Assembly (NCBI GenBank): GCA_003162255.1 | Contig: PMMJ01000403.1 | Location: 1-35,863 of the forward strand | Direction: 5' to 3' | Source: Acidobacteriaceae bacterium | GTDB taxonomy: Bacteria > Acidobacteriota > Terriglobia > Terriglobales > Acidobacteriaceae | Length of the DNA: 35,863 bases | Shown: piece by piece, positions 8,008-16,773 of the stretch | How positions within the stretch are numbered: the first letter of the stretch is position 1 | Layout of the letters: each line of letters begins with the position of its first letter | Program-made: the position numbers and the translations under genes | The notes under the pieces: generated by a model | What the model was told of the DNA's origin: nothing | The model's database searches: none | The model's input: only the letters and a program-made list of their open reading frames with translations

Positions 8008-10749
8008 TTACTGCATGGAGACGGTGGCATCGAGCGGCAAATCGCGCGATGAGCCGCCAACCATCACGTCGCGCGAACCGGTGGCCTTGACCCACTTGCC
8101 TTCCGCAGTGGACCAATACTGCAGGCTCCGCAGCGGCAGGTGGAGGGTGACGGATTGCGGTTGGCCGGCATCGAGATGGACGCGGTCGAACGCAGCCAGC
8201 GCATGCACGGCGAAGTCGGCCCCTTCGGGCCTTTGCGTGGGCGCGCCGAGGTAGACCTGAGGCACCTCATCACTGGCGACGCTGCCGGTGTTCTTCAACT
8301 GGAAACTTACGTCGAGGCCGCCATCGCTGGCGGGCACGGTCTTGAGTTCCGAGTAGGCAAAGGTGGTGTAGGACAATCCATAGCCGAAGGGAAACAGCGG
8401 AGCGATTTTCTGCTTGTCGAACCAGCGATAGCCGACGTGGACTCCCTCGCTGAATGTCGTAACGCCTTTAACACCTCGGGATGAGCGTTCGGGGTGCGAC
8501 GGATCGGTCGCTGCATAGTCTTCCAGCCGTTTGCCCCAAGTGAATGGCAGACGTCCCGCGGGGCTGGTCTTGCCCAGCAGAATGTTGGCCGTCGCCCATC
8601 CACCTTCGTCACCGGGCCACCACATCTGCAGTACGGCCTTGACTCTATCCAGCCACGGCAGCGCCACCGGCTGGCTTACGTTGAGCACGACAATCGTGTT
8701 GGGATTCACGCTTGCGATCTCTTCGATCAACTTGTTCTGACCGCCAGGCAGCACGAAGTCGGGACGGCCGCGAGTCCAGGCAAACACCACGACTGTCCTG
8801 GCCGCTTTCGCGGCGGCAATTGCAGCCTGGTGGTCTTCCCTTCTCTGGGCGGGCGTCATCCAGGCCAGCCGAACCTGCTCGGGATCGTTCGAGGTGTCGC
8901 CCTCCACGGTGACGCGAACGGTGTGAGCTCCAGCGGTGAGATGGACTGCGGTGCGCAAATTATCCAAGCCGTCGGTGGTGGGCATCAGGCCATCCTTGCC
9001 GCCGAGGACGGTGTCGCCGTGCACTCCGCCGCGCATGCCGTTCGCGCCCGCCACACGCTTGCCGTCGATGCTCACGTTACCCGCGGCACTGAGCAACTGG
9101 AGATAGATCCAATAAGAGCCGGTAGAAGGCACCGTGAGCGTGCCGGTCCATGTGGCTTTGGAGTTTGCCGGCAGCGGACTGCCGCTCTTCTTTGTGAAAT
9201 CGAGGAGTTGATCGACATGGGTAGCGCCGGCTTCGTCGGTACGCAGCAGACCAGGCTGACCAGCATGGGAGAAAGCGGAGGCTGGGATCGGCGCGCCCGT
9301 CATGTCGTCTTCCACAGCGTAGGTGATCTTGGCATCGGGTGCGAACTCTTTCAGCGCCGGGTAGGGGCCGATCTGCCGCCAGGGCCAGCCAAGAGATCGT
9401 TCGCCCGCAGTGCCGATGGCCACCACCTGTCCGGCGCCCGGTCCGATCATGGCCAACGACGCCAGATCGGCGGTCTTAAGCGGCAGAATATTTCCTTCGT
9501 TCTTCAGCAAGACCGCCGCATCTTCGCCGGTCTTCTCAATCATGCGCGCGTTCGCCTCGGTTTCGTGCGGCTGAATCTGGTGACTGGGCGGATGATCGAG
9601 ATAGCCGAACTTGTCGATCTCGTACAGTACGTGGCCGGCCGCCTTCGTGATTGTCTCTTCTTTTAGCTCGCCCGATCGCAGCAGGTTCCAGAAATTTATC
9701 TTGGGATCTTTTGCGGTGCCGAAGTCGGAATGAGATGGCTCCCGGCGCGGCTCTTCCGGCAAGGGCCCTCCTTCAAACTCTTCCATAAGGTCGACGGCGG
9801 CTTTCTTTTTGGCAGGCGGTTCCGGTTGCTCGGTGGTGAAAAACGAAAAGATCAGCGCGCCTAGGGGGCTGTCTTTGGGCCCCGGTCCTGGCATTTCCAT
9901 GTCAAGGCCGTGGTTGATAAACGAAGCGGCATGCGTTGCGCCCCAATCGGAAGTGACAAATCCCTTAAAGCCGACCTCGTCGCGCAGAATCTTAATCAGC
10001 GTATCCGAATTGCCGCACGCATAGGTGCCGTTCACTTTGTTGTAAGAGCACATGATGGACGAGACGCCGGCATTTACCGCATCGATGAAGGGCGCGACGT
10101 AGATCTCGTGAAGCGCCTGGTTATCGACCCGTACATTGCTGGCGTCGGTGTCGTAGGCCACGTAGTGCTTGGCCTGGGACATGACGCCCTGCCCCTGTAT
10201 GCCGCGAATCAGACCTGCGCCGATGACGCCGGTCAGCACCGGATCTTCTCCGTAGGTGTTGTAGCCGCGCTCGAAGGTGATGTCGCGATCAATATTGATA
10301 AAGGGCTCCAGCACCACGTCGATGCCGAGCGACTTGGCTTCGCGCCCGATGACCGCGCCATTATCTTCGGCGTCCTTGACGCTGAAGGTGGCGGCGAGGC
10401 CCATGGTAGCGGTCTCAGCCTGGGATGGCAGACGCGTGAGCACTCCCGGAGGGCCGTCCGACATACGAATCGGAGGAATACCGAGACGTGGCATTCCGCG
10501 CAGATATCCGGCCTGCCCCTGGTTGGTGGCCGGGTCTTCGGAAGCGCCACGGATGAGCGCCATCTTTTCCTCGAGCGTCATCTGGCTCAAGAGCTTGTCC
10601 ACCCGAGCGTCGCCAGTCACGACCGGAACCGTAGTCTGAGCCACGACCACCGTTGCCCCCGCGATTAACGCGGCAAGAAGAACGGCGGCCGCAAATCGCC
10701 GCAAGACCTTACCATAACTCCATCCAACACATTGCCTGCTGCTTTCCAT
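8008..10749 (-). CDS. Glycoside hydrolase family 3 beta-glucosidase with PA14 insert
   Basis: This is a 913-residue exported enzyme. An N-terminal basic and hydrophobic segment (about 17-37, ending VVVAQ) is a signal peptide. The GH3 TIM-barrel domain has LEEKMALIRG, SDGPPGV, the QAKHYVAYD loop and nucleophile Asp268 in GFVTSDWG. The alpha/beta sandwich domain is split by a PA14-like carbohydrate-binding insert (about 490-620; WTGTLTVPSTGSYWIYLQ). The likely acid/base Glu lies in FSEGVHVGYRWF, and a fibronectin-III-like domain ends the protein. The family hydrolyses terminal beta-glucosides or xylosides; PA14 members often act on oligosaccharides. GAGG lies 5-8 bases before the ATG. It diverges from a ROK sugar kinase, which fits glycoside uptake and phosphorylation. 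A Glu/Pro-rich linker (EEPRREPSHSD) near 330-345 is unusual. Confidence 0.94.
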   Translation of the reverse strand: MESSRQCVGWSYGKVLRRFAAAVLLAALIAGATVVVAQTTVPVVTGDARVDKLLSQMTLEEKMALIRGASEDPATNQGQAGYLRGMPRLGIPPIRMSDGPPGVLTRLPSQAETATMGLAATFSVKDAEDNGAVIGREAKSLGIDVVLEPFINIDRDITFERGYNTYGEDPVLTGVIGAGLIRGIQGQGVMSQAKHYVAYDTDASNVRVDNQALHEIYVAPFIDAVNAGVSSIMCSYNKVNGTYACGNSDTLIKILRDEVGFKGFVTSDWGATHAASFINHGLDMEMPGPGPKDSPLGALIFSFFTTEQPEPPAKKKAAVDLMEEFEGGPLPEEPRREPSHSDFGTAKDPKINFWNLLRSGELKEETITKAAGHVLYEIDKFGYLDHPPSHQIQPHETEANARMIEKTGEDAAVLLKNEGNILPLKTADLASLAMIGPGAGQVVAIGTAGERSLGWPWRQIGPYPALKEFAPDAKITYAVEDDMTGAPIPASAFSHAGQPGLLRTDEAGATHVDQLLDFTKKSGSPLPANSKATWTGTLTVPSTGSYWIYLQLLSAAGNVSIDGKRVAGANGMRGGVHGDTVLGGKDGLMPTTDGLDNLRTAVHLTAGAHTVRVTVEGDTSNDPEQVRLAWMTPAQRREDHQAAIAAAKAARTVVVFAWTRGRPDFVLPGGQNKLIEEIASVNPNTIVVLNVSQPVALPWLDRVKAVLQMWWPGDEGGWATANILLGKTSPAGRLPFTWGKRLEDYAATDPSHPERSSRGVKGVTTFSEGVHVGYRWFDKQKIAPLFPFGYGLSYTTFAYSELKTVPASDGGLDVSFQLKNTGSVASDEVPQVYLGAPTQRPEGADFAVHALAAFDRVHLDAGQPQSVTLHLPLRSLQYWSTAEGKWVKATGSRDVMVGGSSRDLPLDATVSMQ

Positions 10750-11032
10750 AATTCCTCACTCCCTTCATAAATTCGTTCGCTGCCTCGAACAAACTCGACT
10801 GCATCTCTCGAACACGCAAGCCACTACAAGCTAGACCGAAGCGATCTGCTCTGCGCGCTTCGCGCCCATGTTACGGCGTCTTCAAAACTCACAACTATAT
10901 CCGATCTGCACGCGCTTCGGCGCGTATCGTCCGACTGGCGGGCAGCGGGCGTTAGACCTCGGTCGCGTGAGCCGATCGTTCCAATTCTGCTAAGCTGAGC
11001 GGGGTAAACATCGACGACTAGAGGAGAAGACC
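10750..11032. other. Divergent intergenic region between the GH3 and ROK kinase genes
   Basis: These 283 bp contain no gene. They hold GC-rich imperfect palindromes (GCGCGCTTCGCGC near 10854 and GCGCTTCGGCGCG near 10912) and a possible TG-extended -10 for the kinase gene (TGC TAAGCT, 10988-10996). No clear operator of a known type was recognised. Confidence 0.5.
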
Positions 11033-12037
11033 ATGCAAGTAGTGGCCGGGGTGGATCTGGGCGGAACTGCCATCAACTACACGTTAGTGAACCGGCAGGG
11101 ACAGTTCCTCATCGCGGGGCTGTGCGAGCATCCTGCTCTTTCGAAGCAAGGACCAGAAGTCTGCCTGCAGCAGATCGCAGATGGTCTCAAGATCGCCAGC
11201 GACAAGGCGGGCGTTCTCCTTTCGGACGTGCTCGCCGTCGGCTTGGACACTCCGGGTCCGGCCAGTGCGGGGGGCCAGTTCAGCGCGCGCGGCTCGACGA
11301 ACTTCGTGCATCCGCGGTGGGCGGGATTCGACATACGCGAGGGTCTGGCCCATAAGCTTGGCAAGCCAGTGTCCTACTTGAACGATGCCAATGCGGCTGC
11401 GCTCTGGGGACACTATTCGATCTTTGGCGCCGGCAGCCGCGAGACATCGATCTCAGTCGTCATCGGCACGGGCAATGGCGGCGGCATCATCCTCGAGGGC
11501 ATCGTCGTGAAGAGCAAGAACGGATTCGGCGGAGAACTGGGCCACGTGCTGATTCCCTACCAGAGCATCGCCGGAACCGCCGGCATCAAGCCGCTATGCA
11601 ATTGCGGACGCACCGGCGACTTGGAGTCGCTCTGTTCTCTAACCGGGATCGAACGGAACATCCTGCCGCATTTTCTGCCGCGTTATCCCGGCCACGAACT
11701 GGCAAAACTGGACCCACATGAGGCGGCAAAACTGGTACGCGGTCTGGCGGATAAGGGCGATCCGCTGTGCAAAGAAGTTTTCCGGGTTCAGGCCCACGCC
11801 CTGGGACTTTTCTTCGACGAAATGATCAATACTTTCGACCCCGATGCGTTAATCGTCGGCGGCGGCGCGCTCGAAGCGAGTCAGGATTTCCAGCATTGGT
11901 TTCTGGCAGAGATCCGCGCGGGAATGCCAACTCAGCGGGAGGAGCAGGCGGGAATTCCAATCCACGTGATGCCGAATGGCGATACCGCTGGGGCGCGGGG
12001 TGCGGCTTTAGAAGCGCTCAAGCTCGTGCAGATGTAG
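11033..12037 (+). CDS. ROK family sugar kinase (glucokinase-like)
   Basis: This is a 334-residue protein of usual ROK length. The ATP-binding motif is GVDLGGTAINY (6-16). Catalytic Asp118 sits in YLNDANAAALWG, and the sugar-contacting GELGH is at 167-171. The zinc motif region reads C189-N-C191-G-R-T-G-D196-L-E, so the third Cys of the usual CxCGxxGCxE is replaced by Asp. Enzymes of the family phosphorylate glucose or related hexoses with ATP in the cytoplasm; some members are regulators, but no N-terminal helix-turn-helix is present here. AGGAG lies about 9 bases before the ATG. Its divergence from the beta-glucosidase suggests it handles the released sugar. Confidence 0.9.
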   Translation: MQVVAGVDLGGTAINYTLVNRQGQFLIAGLCEHPALSKQGPEVCLQQIADGLKIASDKAGVLLSDVLAVGLDTPGPASAGGQFSARGSTNFVHPRWAGFDIREGLAHKLGKPVSYLNDANAAALWGHYSIFGAGSRETSISVVIGTGNGGGIILEGIVVKSKNGFGGELGHVLIPYQSIAGTAGIKPLCNCGRTGDLESLCSLTGIERNILPHFLPRYPGHELAKLDPHEAAKLVRGLADKGDPLCKEVFRVQAHALGLFFDEMINTFDPDALIVGGGALEASQDFQHWFLAEIRAGMPTQREEQAGIPIHVMPNGDTAGARGAALEALKLVQM

Positions 12038-12079
12038 TTTCAGCGCGGGCGGCGGCTCGCTGACATTATTTCCTGACAG

Positions 12080-12451
12080 TCATTTCTTGACCGTGACCTG
12101 GTCGGCAATCTTGTCATATTCGGCCTTCGGCATGATGCGCCGCTTTACGACGTCGCCGGGTTCGTTATAGGGACGCCCCGCAATAACTCGGTCCGCTTCT
12201 GCCGCGGTCACGCCCGGCAGGCTCAGCAACTGCTCTTTTGTGGCGGAGTTCAAATCGAGCTGCTTGTCGTGGCTCCAGCCCTCGCGCACCCCGGCCGCCA
12301 CAGCCTCGGCATCGCGCTTTACCTCCGCCGTTGCTTGCGCAGTTTTCTCTTTCAGTTCCTGCGTGTTTTGCGTGTTCTGTTGTTGAGTGCAGCCCACAAG
12401 CGCCGCCAGCAGCACAATTGTGGAAACGTGCCAGTATCTGAGCCAGTGCAT
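12080..12451 (-). CDS. Small lipoprotein with ComEA-type helix-hairpin-helix domain
   Basis: This is a 123-residue protein starting at the ATG at 12449-12451, which has AGAGGAG about 10 bases upstream and directly begins a lipoprotein signal (MHWLRYWHVSTIVLLAALVGC with the lipobox LVGC). An ATG 27 bases further upstream is possible but adds residues before the signal. A Gln/Asn- and Lys/Glu-rich linker (about 22-65) leads to a helix-hairpin-helix unit (DLNSATKEQLLSLPGVTAAEADRVIAG). In ComEA this fold binds incoming DNA. In this shorter lipoprotein form, DNA binding is possible but unproven. It converges with the ROK kinase gene with a 42-bp gap. Confidence 0.82.
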   Translation of the reverse strand: MHWLRYWHVSTIVLLAALVGCTQQQNTQNTQELKEKTAQATAEVKRDAEAVAAGVREGWSHDKQLDLNSATKEQLLSLPGVTAAEADRVIAGRPYNEPGDVVKRRIMPKAEYDKIADQVTVKK

Positions 12452-12606
12452 TTCGATCGGCTCCTCTCCGCTGCGCAAGTCGAGTCCGTCGCTTCACTAA
12501 ATTGCAGAAAAACTGAGGCAGACGTGACGGTCGTACGTCGCCAGATCGGTCGACACTTACCCACGTCTGCCCCAAAGGGCAGTCCGCTCAGGGGACGCCA
12601 CGTTAA

Positions 12607-12628
12607 GCAGTCCTTGTAACGTAGTCCT
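12607..12628. repeat. Short dispersed repeat, copy A (GCAGTCCTT... unit)
   Basis: GCAGTCCTTGTA followed by ACGTAGTCCT. Nineteen of 22 bases match the sequence at 35573-35594, which sits in front of the gp25-like gene. Both copies consist of two AGTCCT units in tandem. Confidence 0.5.
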
Positions 12629-12882
12629 CCCGCAATCCTCTGGCTGTCCAAAATTGCTCAGTTTCTCAAATTATCTTGAGGGCTCGAGGGATGTAGCCGG
12701 GGCGTGGCTTGTCGCCACGACTTGAACATCATATGTCTATATGTTGGCAGGCCGTTTCTTGACGCCGCCTAGGGTTGACGCGACAATATTCAGCTGGATT
12801 CGACAGTAATATGTTTGTAAACAGATACTTACGATTATAAGTCGACCCCAGGCGCCGCCAAGAAATAATCTATGCTTGTCTG

Positions 12883-12903
12883 AACATACATCCGTTGCAT
12901 GTT
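12883..12903. promoter_or_regulatory. Candidate operator for the GntR-type regulator
   Basis: The outer arms AACAT (12883-12887) and ATGTT (12899-12903) are exact inverted repeats, and inner bases CA/TG also pair, giving a 21-base quasi-palindrome. It is about 47 bases upstream of the regulator's ATG, a position that would suit autoregulation. This was judged by eye only. Confidence 0.35.
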
Positions 12904-12949
12904 ACGATGATACGACATAAAATCCGAGGATGGTGGAGACGCGCCAAAC

Positions 12950-13735
12950 ATGCCCAACTCCGTCGAAGCGATTGATTCGATCAGCAAAGAAGAGCTGAGC
13001 CTTGCGCTAGACAGCAACAGTTTCGTGCCTTACTACGAGCAGTTAGTTGATCAAGTGAGGTCGCTCATCAAGGCCAGGCGGCTCAAGGAGGGACAGACCT
13101 TCTGTTCGGAAGGACACATTGCGCGAGCGCTTGGCATTAGCAAAATGCCCGTGCGGCAGGCGTTTCAGAAACTCCGTTCCGAGGGCTTGCTGGTCATCGC
13201 CAAAGGAAAACGGCCAGTGATTGGCTCCGGACGCGTGCCCTGGAATTTTCAGCAGCTGCGGGGGTTCAGCGAAGAGATGCGGCGCCGGGGCCTCGTGCCG
13301 TCGGCGCACATGTTGAGCATGGACATCGTGGAGCCGGAGATCGAGGTCGCACAGGCTTTGAAATTGACTCCCGGTGAACGCGTATACCGCGTCCGGCGAC
13401 TGCGCAGCGTGAACGGAGAACCCGTCGCCATGGTTACAAGCAATTTGCCGGCTCGCATCTTCGCCGGGATTGATAAGTGTGATTTGGAGAAACAGTCTCT
13501 GTACCAGGTGTTCGAACAAGTCTACAAACGCAAACTGAAGTGGGCTGAGGAAGTGATTGGCGCCATGAACGCCGGGGAGGAAGAAGCGCGATCTCTGGAG
13601 GCCCAGCCGGGCAGTCCTCTTCTTGTCATCAAAGAAACAACCTACGACATCCAGGACGTGCCCATCGAGTACAGCGTATCTTTCTTGCGCGGCGACCGTT
13701 ACACCGCCTCCGTGATCTCCGTCCGCAAAGGATAA
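12950..13735 (+). CDS. GntR family transcriptional regulator with UTRA ligand-binding domain (HutC subfamily type)
   Basis: This is a 261-residue protein. The N-terminal winged helix (about 22-90) has the typical PYYEQLVDQVRSLIKARRLKEG opening and the recognition segment IARALGISKMPVRQAFQKLRSEGL. A UTRA-like effector domain (about 95-258) follows, with NFQQLRGFSEEMRRRGLVPSAHML, the RVRRLRSVNGEPVA strand and a final DVPIEYSVSFLRGDRYTASVIS. Proteins of this type bind DNA as dimers and release it when a sugar phosphate or small acid binds. GGAG lies about 15 bases before the ATG. It is close to the GH3 and ROK genes, so a sugar-related role is plausible but unproven. A near-palindrome lies in its own promoter region. 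Confidence 0.9.
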   Translation: MPNSVEAIDSISKEELSLALDSNSFVPYYEQLVDQVRSLIKARRLKEGQTFCSEGHIARALGISKMPVRQAFQKLRSEGLLVIAKGKRPVIGSGRVPWNFQQLRGFSEEMRRRGLVPSAHMLSMDIVEPEIEVAQALKLTPGERVYRVRRLRSVNGEPVAMVTSNLPARIFAGIDKCDLEKQSLYQVFEQVYKRKLKWAEEVIGAMNAGEEEARSLEAQPGSPLLVIKETTYDIQDVPIEYSVSFLRGDRYTASVISVRKG

Positions 13736-13769
13736 AGGATAGGGTCGTTCTCGCTACCACGCGGTTCCG

Positions 13770-15386
13770 CTACGGTTTCTTCACCGGGGTGCTGGCCTCG
13801 TCCTTGTGGCCGAAATCGACGCCGAAGTGAGGTTCCGATTTCGTGCCGGTGATCGCAACCGGAACTTCCGTTCCGGCGCCGTCCTTGTTGAAGAACGGGT
13901 CCACCGGTTTCAGCAGTACCGATTTCCAGCCCGTCATCATCTGCGAAAGTTTCGCGTCCATGCGCGCCTTGCCATGAAAATCAAACTCGTTCCCGTCCAA
14001 GCTGTAGGTCCCAGTCAGATTCACGCGGGTGCCGGGAACCCGGAACTGCAATTGCGAAAAGGAAAGCAACCCGGTGGCAAGATTGAATGTACCCTGCATG
14101 TCGGAGTGGACGTTGTCAGGAATATTGTCCTCCGCCAACTTCGGTTTGCCTTGGCTTCTCATACTGAGCGCGTCGATCTTGCCCTGGATTTTTTCGTTGT
14201 TGAAGTGGACGCCAGACACTTCAAAATTACCTGCCAGCTTCAGGCGATTGGCAACGTCGGGCTCACCGGGCGGCAGGTCCAACTTCGTTTTCAAATGAAC
14301 TGAGCCGGTCATAATCGGCGGGTCGGTTCGTACCGCCAGTTTCAGCAGGTCTTCGATCTTTCCTTTCTCAACCACCACGTCCAACTCCACACGGTGCCCT
14401 TTAGGATCTTTCGTCCTCACGACCGAGCCTTCCGCCACCAACCATGAATTCAGAATTCTTGCCTTTACCGGCTGCAGGTATGTGTCCCCGCTGGTTCCGT
14501 CCACGATAGCGTGAAAGTCGGTATGCAAGGGCACCGCCCGGCCGCTGGTTGCAAGGCGAAAATCCGGCGTGTCGGTCGCGCCGTCCACGACAATCTTGTC
14601 GAGAATGCCGTCATACTTTCCGGTGGACGAAAGAATCCCGCCAATGCCCTTGATCGTGCCCAGGTCTGCGTGGTCGAACGAATACGTCCCGCTCACCGGA
14701 GTGTCGCAAGGACTGTCTGCCCGCCAGGGGCCAAACCATCCACTGGAAAGGATGTGTCCCACGGGCTTGGGATTGGTCAGGTCCGCATCGAAATGCATTG
14801 GGGAACCGGGCCCGACGCTGGTCATGGTCAAGCGCTCGATGTCAAACTCCAACGGCAGTTTGCCCGGCCGCAGAGTATTAATGATCAGTTGTGCCTGGTC
14901 AATTACGAGCCGATTGACATCGATTTCTATCTTCCCGCCCTTGGGCCCCATGTTCTTCACTTCGCCGCGCTGTTCCCTGGGAGGCAAATTCAGCAGCAAT
15001 CCTTTTATGTAAACCGTATCGACGTGCTTCGGGGAGCGAAAAAAATCCCGAATCCCCATGCGAAACCGGAATTCCGCAACACTGATGATCGGCTGCACTC
15101 CCGGTTCGTGATTGTTGGGGTCGGCGTCTCCAAAAATCCTGAGTCCGTTGCCCGAAACCTGCAACCCTTTAAGCGGCGACACCCGGAAACCGTCAAGCTC
15201 AACCTTGCTCTTGAATCGGGTAGACAAAGTCTCAATCACAATTGCGCGCAGAGTCGGCTCAGAGCGGTAGAACACAATGATGACCGCGACGGCCGCTACC
15301 ATGAACAGCAGAGCAATTCCGCCGAGCCAGCGCCACCGGCCACCTGGCTTATTCCTTCGGAGCAAGTTGTGTTCGCTTTCTGCCAT
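13770..15386 (-). CDS. AsmA-like membrane-anchored protein
   Basis: This is a 538-residue protein when started at the ATG at 15384-15386 (MAESEHNLLRRNKPGG). A single transmembrane segment follows (about 22-42, WLGGIALLFMVAAVAVIIVFY), so the bulk is periplasmic. The frame stays open upstream for 101 more codons, but that part overlaps the divergent LacI gene and has no expected features, so it was rejected. No strong RBS is visible, so the start is tentative. The C-terminal region (about 420-520; FNLATGLLSFSQLQFRVPG, GTYSLDGNEFDFHGKA, ITGTKSEPHFGVDFG) matches the AsmA-like C-terminal pattern. Large relatives are linked to lipid transport to, or assembly of, the outer membrane. This shorter protein lacks a recognised substrate. 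Confidence 0.8.
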   Translation of the reverse strand: MAESEHNLLRRNKPGGRWRWLGGIALLFMVAAVAVIIVFYRSEPTLRAIVIETLSTRFKSKVELDGFRVSPLKGLQVSGNGLRIFGDADPNNHEPGVQPIISVAEFRFRMGIRDFFRSPKHVDTVYIKGLLLNLPPREQRGEVKNMGPKGGKIEIDVNRLVIDQAQLIINTLRPGKLPLEFDIERLTMTSVGPGSPMHFDADLTNPKPVGHILSSGWFGPWRADSPCDTPVSGTYSFDHADLGTIKGIGGILSSTGKYDGILDKIVVDGATDTPDFRLATSGRAVPLHTDFHAIVDGTSGDTYLQPVKARILNSWLVAEGSVVRTKDPKGHRVELDVVVEKGKIEDLLKLAVRTDPPIMTGSVHLKTKLDLPPGEPDVANRLKLAGNFEVSGVHFNNEKIQGKIDALSMRSQGKPKLAEDNIPDNVHSDMQGTFNLATGLLSFSQLQFRVPGTRVNLTGTYSLDGNEFDFHGKARMDAKLSQMMTGWKSVLLKPVDPFFNKDGAGTEVPVAITGTKSEPHFGVDFGHKDEASTPVKKP

Positions 15387-15568
15387 GAACAATCGTGTGC
15401 TTGAAGTATATTCGGTCACCTGTCCGGTGGCGATGACGGCAGAGCACGGCAAAGGTCGCCAAGACCACGATGTAATCCTCAGCCACCTCGCCGAAGCGCG
15501 ATGGCCAGACTCGGCAAACGTTTTCTGCATTTGGCATCCCTGCCCCGAAGCTGGCCGCACGGCTATGG

Positions 15569-15574
15569 TAAGAT
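15569..15574 (+). promoter_or_regulatory. Possible extended -10 for the LacI-type regulator
   Basis: TAAGAT (15569-15574) is preceded by TGG, which fits a TGn extended -10. No good -35 lies 17 bases upstream. The distance to the chosen ATG at 15613 is about 38 bases. Confidence 0.3.
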
Positions 15575-15612
15575 GCACTTTTCGTCGGGGCGTGGTTCCC
15601 CGGCAAATCCCC

Positions 15613-16689
15613 ATGGATATCCGTGAGATCGCGCGGAGAGCGAAGGTTTCCACTGCCACCGTGTCCCGAGCGATCAACCATGTTCCCACCGTCGATCCTC
15701 AACTTGCCAAGCGGGTGTGGAAGGTGGTGGACGAACTCGGCTACTTCCCCAACACCCAGGCGCGAGCTCTGGTTTCGGGGCGGAGCCGCATCTTGGGGCT
15801 GATCGTTTCCGAAATCACCAATCCATTTTTCCCGGAGATCGTGCAGACCTTCGAAAATCTCGCCGTCGAGAACAACTATGAAATCCTTCTGACCTCGACC
15901 GTGCATGATCCAAAACGGATGGAATCGTCGGTGCGCCGCATGATCGAACGCCGGGTGGATGGGGTGGCGATTCTGACCTTCGGCATGGAAGAAGGGCTGC
16001 TGGAGCACCTTCGTTTCCGCAAGGTTCCGCTGGTCTTCATCGACGTGGGACCCGACGTCCCGGGAATCGCCAATATCCGAATCAACTATCAAAACGGAAT
16101 TCGTCAGGCGGTACAGCACCTCGCCGCACTGCGGCACACGCGCATCGCGTTTGTAACTGGCCCGTTGCATTTAAAGTCTGCCGCGGCTCGGCGAGAGGCT
16201 TTCCAGGCATCCATGCGGGAGATCGGGCTTTCTCCCGACTTGATCGTGGCGGGCGATCATGGCATGGAGGGCGGGATGCGCGCGCTGCTTGAACTGAACC
16301 GCTTAAGCAACCGGCCGACGGCGGTGCTATGCTCCAACGACATGACCGCCATCGGAGTCATGCGGGAAGCCTACGAGCAAAATATCAAGATACCGGATGA
16401 TCTTTCCGTAGTCGGATTCGACGACATACGATTGGCCGAGTTCACCATTCCTCCGCTGACGACGGTGCAGATGTCGCAAAATGAGTTGGCGACGATTGCT
16501 TTCCAGGCCCTGTTGAGTGAGGTTGAATGCTCGTCGCCTTCGCATGAGAGCCGCAGATACGAACTGATCACCAGCCTGGTGCTCCGGCGTTCGACTGCGA
16601 TGGCGCAGGCTGGAAGGCGTCCGCCGATGTCCCCTAAAGGAAAACGGGCCCGCGGCTCCGGCAAAACCTCGGCCACGGGCCTGCGTTAG
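15613..16689 (+). CDS. LacI family transcriptional regulator
   Basis: This is a 358-residue protein. The chosen start MDIREIARRAKVSTATVSRAI puts the LacI helix-turn-helix at the very N terminus as usual; an upstream frame extension to 15277 overlaps the divergent gene and was rejected. The hinge region (GYFPNTQARALVSGRSRILG) leads into a periplasmic-binding-protein-like domain with the LIVSEITNPFFPEIVQ opening, IAFVTGP, TAVLCSNDMTAIGVM, DDLSVVGFDDIRLAEF and PPLTTVQMSQNELA. Such proteins repress or activate sugar-use genes in response to a bound ligand. No clear target operator was seen. A low-complexity basic tail (KGKRARGSGKTS) ends the protein. Confidence 0.92.
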   Translation: MDIREIARRAKVSTATVSRAINHVPTVDPQLAKRVWKVVDELGYFPNTQARALVSGRSRILGLIVSEITNPFFPEIVQTFENLAVENNYEILLTSTVHDPKRMESSVRRMIERRVDGVAILTFGMEEGLLEHLRFRKVPLVFIDVGPDVPGIANIRINYQNGIRQAVQHLAALRHTRIAFVTGPLHLKSAAARREAFQASMREIGLSPDLIVAGDHGMEGGMRALLELNRLSNRPTAVLCSNDMTAIGVMREAYEQNIKIPDDLSVVGFDDIRLAEFTIPPLTTVQMSQNELATIAFQALLSEVECSSPSHESRRYELITSLVLRRSTAMAQAGRRPPMSPKGKRARGSGKTSATGLR

Positions 16690-16773
16690 AACGGCGTTTC
16701 TGGCTTTACGTCTCCAACCCTCTCCGCCTGCTCCCGACAAAATCGCTCATACCAATTTGAACGGCAACTGCCA

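Larger units (their letters stand above)
12452..12949. other. Intergenic region upstream of the GntR regulator
   Basis: No protein gene was recognised in these 498 bp. They contain a short repeated unit related to one at 35573 (see 12607-12628), a small hairpin CGTGGC/GCCACG at 12703-12719 with no T-run, a TTGACG at 12775-12780 with only a poor -10 behind it, and an AT-richer stretch with near-palindromic elements just before the regulator gene (see 12883-12903). Confidence 0.55.

Noticed and set aside
12703..12719. Intrinsic terminator from hairpin CGTGGC/GCCACG
   Set aside because: Short stem, no following T-run, and no gene ending just before it.
15277..15612. 112-codon extension of the LacI protein, and the matching extension of the AsmA-like protein on the other strand
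   Set aside because: LacI helix-turn-helix domains start at the N terminus, and the two extensions overlap each other head to head with no family features.
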